From the NCBI GenBank assembly GCA_934045905.1, contig OW203762.1:54585411-54649410 (forward strand): DNA of 64,000 nt, written 5' to 3'. Position numbers and translations under genes: made by a program. The notes beneath the pieces were generated by a model. It had not been told where the DNA came from, ran no database searches, and saw only the letters and a program-made list of their open reading frames with translations. Of the stretch, positions 57,553-64,000 are shown one piece after another (positions within the stretch are counted from its first letter, which is position 1; the number at the start of each line of letters is the position of its first letter). Source of the stretch: Leuctra nigra. Lineage: Eukaryota > Arthropoda > Insecta > Plecoptera > Leuctridae.

Positions 57553-58292
57553 TAGGGATGGAGCGAACTTGGATTTTGATATCGACTATCGATATCATTT
57601 ATATATCGATATATATCGATATATCGATATCGCGATATATCGATATATTGAAATATTGAAATATCAATATATCGATATATTAAAGTATCGATATATTGAA
57701 ATATCGATATATTGAAGTATTGAAATATCGAAATATCGATATATTGAAATATTGAAATATCAATATATCGAAATATCGAAATATTGATATGGAAGTATTA
57801 TATTACGATGTAGGTATGGAATTATTGATATAGGATCGCATAAATGCCTTAAATTGCTCCTAAAACTTCTAGGAATTTCAAAAGAAAATGTAAATAGAAA
57901 TAACACAGCTATTCCAAGATATAGGGTCACCGGCCAGATAAGAAAGAAATGTGAATAATCTGATAAATTGTCCATAAATCTGGTAAACGCTGCACTGCAA
58001 ACATGAATTATTTTGTCATAGTAGGTATAAACTTCAATTAAGAACATAGTTGTATCGTCCGGTAAGGCTTCAATATATCAATATTTCAATATATCGATAT
58101 TTCAATATTTCGATATTTCAATATATCGATATTTCAATATTTCAATATATCGATATTTCAATATTTCAATATTTCAATATATCGATATATCGATATTTCG
58201 ATATATCGATATTCAATATATTCAGGTATCGATATTTCGATTTTTTTTTGATATCGATATATATCGATATATCGATATTTTCTCCATCCCTA
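57553..58292. mobile_element. Non-autonomous hAT transposon, 740 bp
   Basis: Termini TAGGGATGGAG and CTCCATCCCTA are perfect 11-bp inverted repeats flanked by an exact 8-bp duplication, the hAT signature. Each arm (about 57575-57790 and 58065-58280) is a low-complexity run of ATATCGATA/AATATTGAAAT units that fold on each other, likely transposase-binding subterminal repeats. The 260-bp centre has no transposase; a 95-codon minus frame there is not recognisable. It depends on a transposase made elsewhere. Confidence 0.85.
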
Positions 58293-58300
58293 CGTGTTGC

Positions 58301-58877
58301 TGATAACAAGCGTCATATCCAAAGTTGTTGTTACATTTCCTGTCTAAATGAATCCATATACAATGCTAGAATTGTAATTAAATATGAAAGATTTTGATAG
58401 TGAAAGTAATCATTCAATTATTATTTTGGTTTGTAAATGAAACGAAGTAAGCTTTATGAGAATTTCCTGCGCATGCGCATAGCATTCAGCAAACAGCCTG
58501 GTGAAATGTCGACATCATTCAGGTAGAATTGAGGCAATATCTAGTTCTTATCACAGCACAGTGAACAATATTCAATGTAATGATCACCCTCTAACCGCCA
58601 TTGTGACACTCTTGTTGAACATCAAAATGTCTGACCAATAAAATAAAAACAACTGCTCCTTGTTCATCATTGACTACGTTCTTTTTTTAAATTGTGATCT
58701 CCAAAAAGTTATGAACGGTTTTCATATTTTGAAATCGCCAACTGGTGATAATCTTCATGAGATGTATGTTTCTATCATCTATGTGGTGATCAGTTCATTC
58801 CCTTCAACTTTGTGGCTTTAACATATTGTCCAACTCGACACATGGCAAAGCTCTTCAATGGTGATCCTTCCTCTTAA
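58301..58877. other. Spacer, NRF-1-like palindrome
   Basis: No gene. TGCGCATGCGCA at 58468-58479 is a perfect NRF-1-type palindrome (NRF-1 is Erect wing in Drosophila); function inferred only. Confidence 0.4.
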
Positions 58878-59380
58878 AGGACCGCTGTTGAATTTTACCA
58901 AAATTCTGCCATAGCCCAAAGATTATTTCTTATTCCAGTGTATTGCAACTTTATGAGGTAGTTTTAAAAATGAGAAAATTTAAAGGAAAAAAGTTGTGTT
59001 TCATAAGTATTATATTCCACGAAAAAATATGAAAAATTAAACTTTATTCCCCCCAAATTTTCTTATTTTTTCTCAACAGTATTACAAGAAAATGGGTAGG
59101 TTTAAACACCCCCCCCCCCCCCCCCCCCCAGTTGCAATTACAGTGGAATAAAAAATTAACTTAGGCCTGGTTGTACGATGTCCCGATAAGTAAGATAGAG
59201 TTCACTTTAGCCTAAAGTGGACTTTAGCGGTCTAGATGGCTGTGTTTCATTGGCTGTTGCCATGGTTTCAGCCGATAAATCCTACCGCTAATTTTGTCGG
59301 GACATTGTGCAACCGGGCCTTAGTGCGATGACAGCATTTTGGTAAAATTTGACACAGCCGTCGCTTTCTACAGCGGTCCT
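58878..59380. mobile_element. TIR element of about 500 bp (host of nested MITE)
   Basis: Left AGGACCGCTGT followed by GAATTTTACCAAAATTCTGCCA pairs with right TGACAGCATTTTGGTAAAATTT and ACAGCGGTCCT. The right arm has about 17 extra bases between the two blocks. No clear target duplication. It contains a 21-bp C run (59109-59129) and another small element, so the original was shorter. No coding capacity. Confidence 0.55.
59162..59322. mobile_element. Nested MITE, about 160 bp
   Basis: TAGGCCTGGTTGTACGATG at the left and CATTGTGCAACCGGGCCTTA at the right are imperfect inverted repeats of about 28 bp (TGTCCCGATAA/TTGTCGGGACA continues them). Its edges read TTA, compatible with a TA or TTA duplication. 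Ends of the GGCCCGGTTGCAC type are, as I recall, frequent in insect MITEs. Confidence 0.7.
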
Positions 59381-62300
59381 CAGGACTTGGAGATTAGTTT
59401 TTTAAATCAAGTTGGTGATTGCAAAGATAAACGATATCATCAGTCAAGTGACACAATCATCGATCTACAAAGTAACGATCCTCTTCGATTGTGAATCCGA
59501 GAGCAGAACACTTCTTATGATTTGTGTCGCCTTACACGCTCTAAAAACTGTAAACTTGTTTTACTGGATGAGCAATTTCCTCCACTACTTTATCTGCACT
59601 ATCATTCATTTCTCCAACATTGGAATATTTTTTCATTGAATGATCTCTCCCAAGTATTGTTCCTGCTTTTAAAATCTCTGGGGAGCCAGCGAGACATGAA
59701 TAACTCGTGCATCCGGGGAATTCATCTTCGCGCTGAAATCATTCTTGTATCGAGAGAGTGCGTGGGCCTGTGCGTGCGAGTGCGTGCTCAACAACAATGG
59801 AGCGTTTGGCAAAATGCCACTTTGCAGTCGAGACGTTAGAGAGAATAATCTATATCGCCGTCTTCAATTTACAAATTTACTGACTTCTGGAATTGTGAAT
59901 AATAGGAGGGTCGGCGGACGTAAGAAATTGATATGTTATTTATTGTGTGCACAACACATTGAATAATATTCAACAGAATGGACTTGCTTCAGAGATCTTC
60001 ATTACTAGTGTATGTGCTTTTAACTGAGTCTAAAGATCAAACGGAAGCTAAGTGAAGTTCTTGGAGACACTTGAATTCACAATATTCCAGAACAAACAAC
60101 TTCACACAGAGCTTCTGAAATTTCAAATCTTGGCTACACGGAGTTAGGAAAAATGTAATCTTGACTTTGGTAGTCGATTTCCCGAACTTCGAGGTTCGAG
60201 TGAAGCGATTGTCCCAGGTGATATCAAACACTGATAAAGAAGGTACATAGAAAGTAGCAGAAAACTGTTTGAAATGTGTTCTGATATAGGCTTCCTTCAT
60301 ACGACGTCACAATCCGATATCAGGGCAACATGTTTCCATGCTAAAATAATAGATAATGACACTCACAAAATTATGACACATTTTTCACATCTTTGTAAAA
60401 ATGTAATCGCAGGTATCTCTCGTATCCCTTTAAGGGTCGGTCTTTAAATAGTCTGCTAAACCATAGTTAGGTAAGTTAGAAACGGTCATTCGAGGATTGA
60501 CATTGGTGTTGTCATGGCAATAGAGTGTTAATTGACTGTTTAAAAGAAAAACTGGCCCTAAATTGTGTTATGTGGGCTGGTTTGTTTCTCCCCCAATACT
60601 GTTCAATGGGTTGCTATGGCAATAATTCCATTGCACGCTGCCTATATCACACATCGCAGTGTCGTGAGAAACGAACTGCCAGATATCAACAGGACTGGAA
60701 CTTATCTTCTGATTCTGTGCAGCGCAATAAGTTGGTCTGAGTTGTTTATAAGAGAATGTCGGCGAGGAGGAAGTCGTGTCATTAGCCGAGTCGGATGAAG
60801 CCGGGGAAATAAAGGAAGTAATCATGAAGAAGGAACGAAAGACAATCAATTTGTATTAAACTCGACTCCATCGTCGTCACAGCCACGCATATAATTCATC
60901 ACTCCTTAACTTTGCAGTATTTAAACTTTAATAGAAATCTATTTTTTTGCTCCGAGAGGGGTTAAGAATCTCGAAAGTTTCGGCTCTCGCGGCAATTCAA
61001 CATTTCTCTTCGCGATTTTAATGAATTATTGAGACGAGACGGCCGAAGAGATGATGCTTCCAGAATTAACAAGTCTTCGTCGTTTCATTTGAAGAAGGAT
61101 TTCAAAATCAGGAGGTAACGCTTTCGTAAGTTTGTTAACAAATAACTACTTTTAATAAAAACTGAACTTCGGGAATCGAGAGAAAGTTAACTTTTTTCCA
61201 ACAAAGATTTTATATTGTTTTGGACCTTGGACTTTTTAATTTAATTTTATTTTATTTTATTTTGTGACTATCCAGTGTCAGTGTCGTCTAGTCTTTAGAA
61301 TATGAAATTTGAACAACCCAAGTCTCATATTTGACTTGTTTTGTACCCCGTGGGATGAATACTTGAAGAGAATGCAGGTCTGAGTCTGATTCGCGTAGTG
61401 CAGGTTGCCGCATCACCCTGGAACTAATTTCTCCCGGGAATCGCGTGCAGTTTAGTGAAATCTCCACCTACCTGAGGCAGACTCTTTTATCCGCCATCTA
61501 GATTGCTACTAAAAGTCACCACTTCCGAGCGAGGAGCAGTGAAAAGCGTCATCATCACGCGGCAGCCAATCACGTCGCAGGAAACCAAGATAGTGATTTA
61601 GCTGTCAATGCTCATTACTGCGGCAGTGTCATGGAAGATCATTCGAAGTCGAGACATGCGAGTCAAGTACTAATAATGAACCACGGCTTACTCGAACTTT
61701 AACTTCGGCACTGTCAGAGCTGCCGCCAACTAGTGGTGTAAAACGGAACTATATATTCTAAAGCTGCAGAGATGAATATGGTACTTAAAGTAAGACCGAT
61801 CTGATGCGATCTCTACTGCAGTGGATTTGATCTGCTTCTTTCGCAGCTGCATGCGCCAAACATCGCATCTCTTATTAATGGCGCCCGGAGAGTTCATACG
61901 TGGTGTTAATAACAATGTTCGAGATGCGATAGAACTATTTAAATCTGGGAAACGGATCAGATTTGTGTTATTGAAACACGCGGATATTTTATAAGTGAGA
62001 GTGTTTGCACCAAAGTGGCCTCGGGAAACTTGCTGATTTACGGCCCCCTGAAGAAACTGAGCTGGGAACTAAAAAACGGTCGACCTGCTAGTTTTTCCGC
62101 GAGCTTGGACGACAGAGTTGGATTGTCGACGGTGTTTTTCATCCGCCATTCTTCACGGGGGATTACTTTCCGAAACTGCACTAACTTTTATTCTTTTTAT
62201 AACAAGATGTCGAATCGATGGACCCAATGGAGTTTATGATCGTTCAGAAGAGAAATATAGTAGCGTTTTTTTATAATTCAAACTTTTTATTTATTGACCC

Positions 62301-64000
62301 TAGCTTTGAATTGAAGCTGGAGGGAGTTTTATCCGGATTATTCCTAAGTGTTAATAAACTGATTTAATGGGCGGGAATAAACAACGCGTTCGCAGCGCAT
62401 TCTGGACTGTCATTGCCAGCAACATGCGAGCTAGAAGGCAGTGGAAACAAACGTGACTTCGTGTGTCGATAGTTTGTTTCTTTGATGTCCGAAGAGGAAA
62501 GAGTTAGATCCTAACAAGATCGACGTGGTATAAAAACCTTGCCTTTGAAACAAGCGCCCGAGGCTGTTATCACAAAGGCATTCTTGAGTGGCCAAATTTT
62601 ATCCCAAGCGTCCCTAGAAAAAGTTTCATCCCCAGATTCGAGTCTGTTTCTATCGCTGGATCTACGAGACCAACGAGATTTAAGATCGCCCTGGCGTTTA
62701 GAAAGTCTGGCAGTTTAAAAACTTGAACTTTATCCGGTGTTAACTTTTATAATGTCCGCGCGCGCGACAAGGGCGCTGCTATCGCCGGTGGACTAACCGC
62801 GCTGAAATATGTCCGCCGGCTGCGGATTGGAAACGGCCTACCCACTTCGACGTCGACAAGGGTGCAAATGTGTCATTTTAAACTTTAAATCGCTGAAACC
62901 TCGCGCCAGTCTTTGCCTAGAATGTGGGATCGATTTGGAGACGCCGTTGTCATTTCATTCACTTGCAATCGTTCGTAATACAATCAGGAGTATTGACTGT
63001 TTCTAGGAGAGTCTTTTCAGTGATTCTTTCATACGTGTCGTCAACTTATATTGTTGGGAAAATTAATATAACATTATAATTGTTTTCTCATTTGTTAAAA
63101 AAAAATTAAACCCTGCAATTTTTCAATACCACGAAGAATTAAAAAAGTACCTAATAATAGGTGAACCACTACATCCTAGCATGGTCCTAAGTATCTAAGA
63201 ATTATTTATAACTTTGTACTTACCTACACAGAGTTTTACATTTTGCGAAATTTCTCACATTGTAATAATATAGTCTTACAAATGTGATGTACAGGTCGTA
63301 CATTGATGGCCATGCGATACTGTTCTTATGTAGCACCCTACTTCCCCAATCTCTCTATCCTATTTGTCTCGCTTTCATCTCTCGACATTGTAGCTCCTCG
63401 TATACCAAACAGTATGTTTATGATCTTATCCATCTTAAAAAGCGACAATAAAACCGTACATGCCTCTAGTTCTATCATCCCATCAGATATTACGTCACAG
63501 GTTGCCGACATTTTACCTGACAAAACGCAAGTCGTGAATCACAAATGCCTCGGCGGTTTTCGCAGCAGAAAACTCCATGAAGAAGCGCGCGTGCGCAAAC
63601 ACCGGAGCACGTTTTACCTTCCGGAGATGAAAAATAGGGAAGGAACCAAATAAGATAAACAGATGAGTTGCGAGGTGATACGGTGTGTCACATGAATAAT
63701 TTACCTCCCCGTCACTCCCACGTCGCTCTTTACGAGCCGCTTCTTGCGTGAACGTGAACGTGGCGGGGCGCTTCTTGCGTGAACGTGGCGACGCACACAC
63801 GCAGGCGTGCGCAGGAATTAGTTGACTAGCGAGCACTCTGCCGCTGCTTCGAGCAAATATCACAGAGCTACATGACAATAAATTAACACGGGAAAAATGC
63901 TCGGATGGCCGTCAAACCGTAATGAGTGGAGGATTTTATTGTCTTGCTTTTGAAGCATCTAAAGGCCGATGCACAATTGACGCGGACGGACGACGGAGAC
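59381..64000. other. Spacer, no gene supported
   Basis: AT-rich with CpG-richer islands near 62750-62830 and 63540-63810. A short direct duplication, CGCTTCTTGCGTGAACGTG, occurs twice within 63735-63790. Frames up to 121 codons (63513-63878 minus; 63303-63653 plus) overlap each other across strands and contain no recognised motif. Confidence 0.45.

Overview
The window is non-coding, repeat-rich DNA from a eukaryote, almost certainly an arthropod and most likely an insect. The reasons are the Jockey-clade non-LTR retrotransposons, hAT-type elements with 8-bp target duplications, tRNA- and 5S-derived SINEs, AT-rich spacers and several families of long tandem repeats. No prokaryotic gene, operon or CRISPR array is present. 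The only intact long reading frames belong to two retrotransposon copies. One short, convincing host exon is seen: a signal-peptide first coding exon with a perfect splice donor on the minus strand near 37.4 kb. Much of the left half may therefore be its first intron and the right half its upstream region; that is inference.

Layout. 1-3.6 kb: spacer with a perfect 22-bp hairpin, one copy of a dispersed repeat and one solo inverted-repeat arm. 3.6-11.0 kb: three unrelated tandem arrays side by side (99/54-bp, 33-bp and 138-bp units; the last is 29.0 copies). 11.0-14.4 kb: spacer with a foldback element. 14.39-23.43 kb: two almost identical 4.5-kb Jockey-like LINEs, head to tail on the minus strand. 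Each is bounded by the same 12-bp direct repeat, and the reconstructed empty site is an inverted repeat. 23.6-26.9 kb: a MITE, degenerate repeats, a perfect hairpin and a SINE-like box. 32.29-35.55 kb: a nested composite with hAT-like ends and an 8-bp target duplication. It encloses a 1.28-kb element with 198-bp inverted repeats and a TA duplication, which itself carries a tRNA-like retroposon with a 13-bp duplication. It also encloses a 118-bp tandem array in which each unit bears CRE, ETS and YY1-like motifs. 37-39.8 kb: putative 5' end of a minus-strand gene, a GC-rich block and two unrecognised reading frames. 44.2-44.5 kb: seven perfect CRE palindromes spaced exactly 42 bp apart. 50.5-50.9 kb: a 5S-rRNA-derived SINE. 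54.7-55.8 kb: a 73-bp repeat, 15.0 apparently identical copies. 57.5-58.3 kb: a non-autonomous hAT element with TATCGATA-rich arms. 58.9-59.4 kb: one terminal-inverted-repeat element with another nested in it.

How it fits together: the LINE pair encodes a complete retrotransposition apparatus (nucleic-acid-binding ORF1; endonuclease plus reverse transcriptase ORF2). The SINEs and TIR elements carry no enzymes and would depend on proteins supplied elsewhere. All family calls are from sequence reading alone; no search was run.
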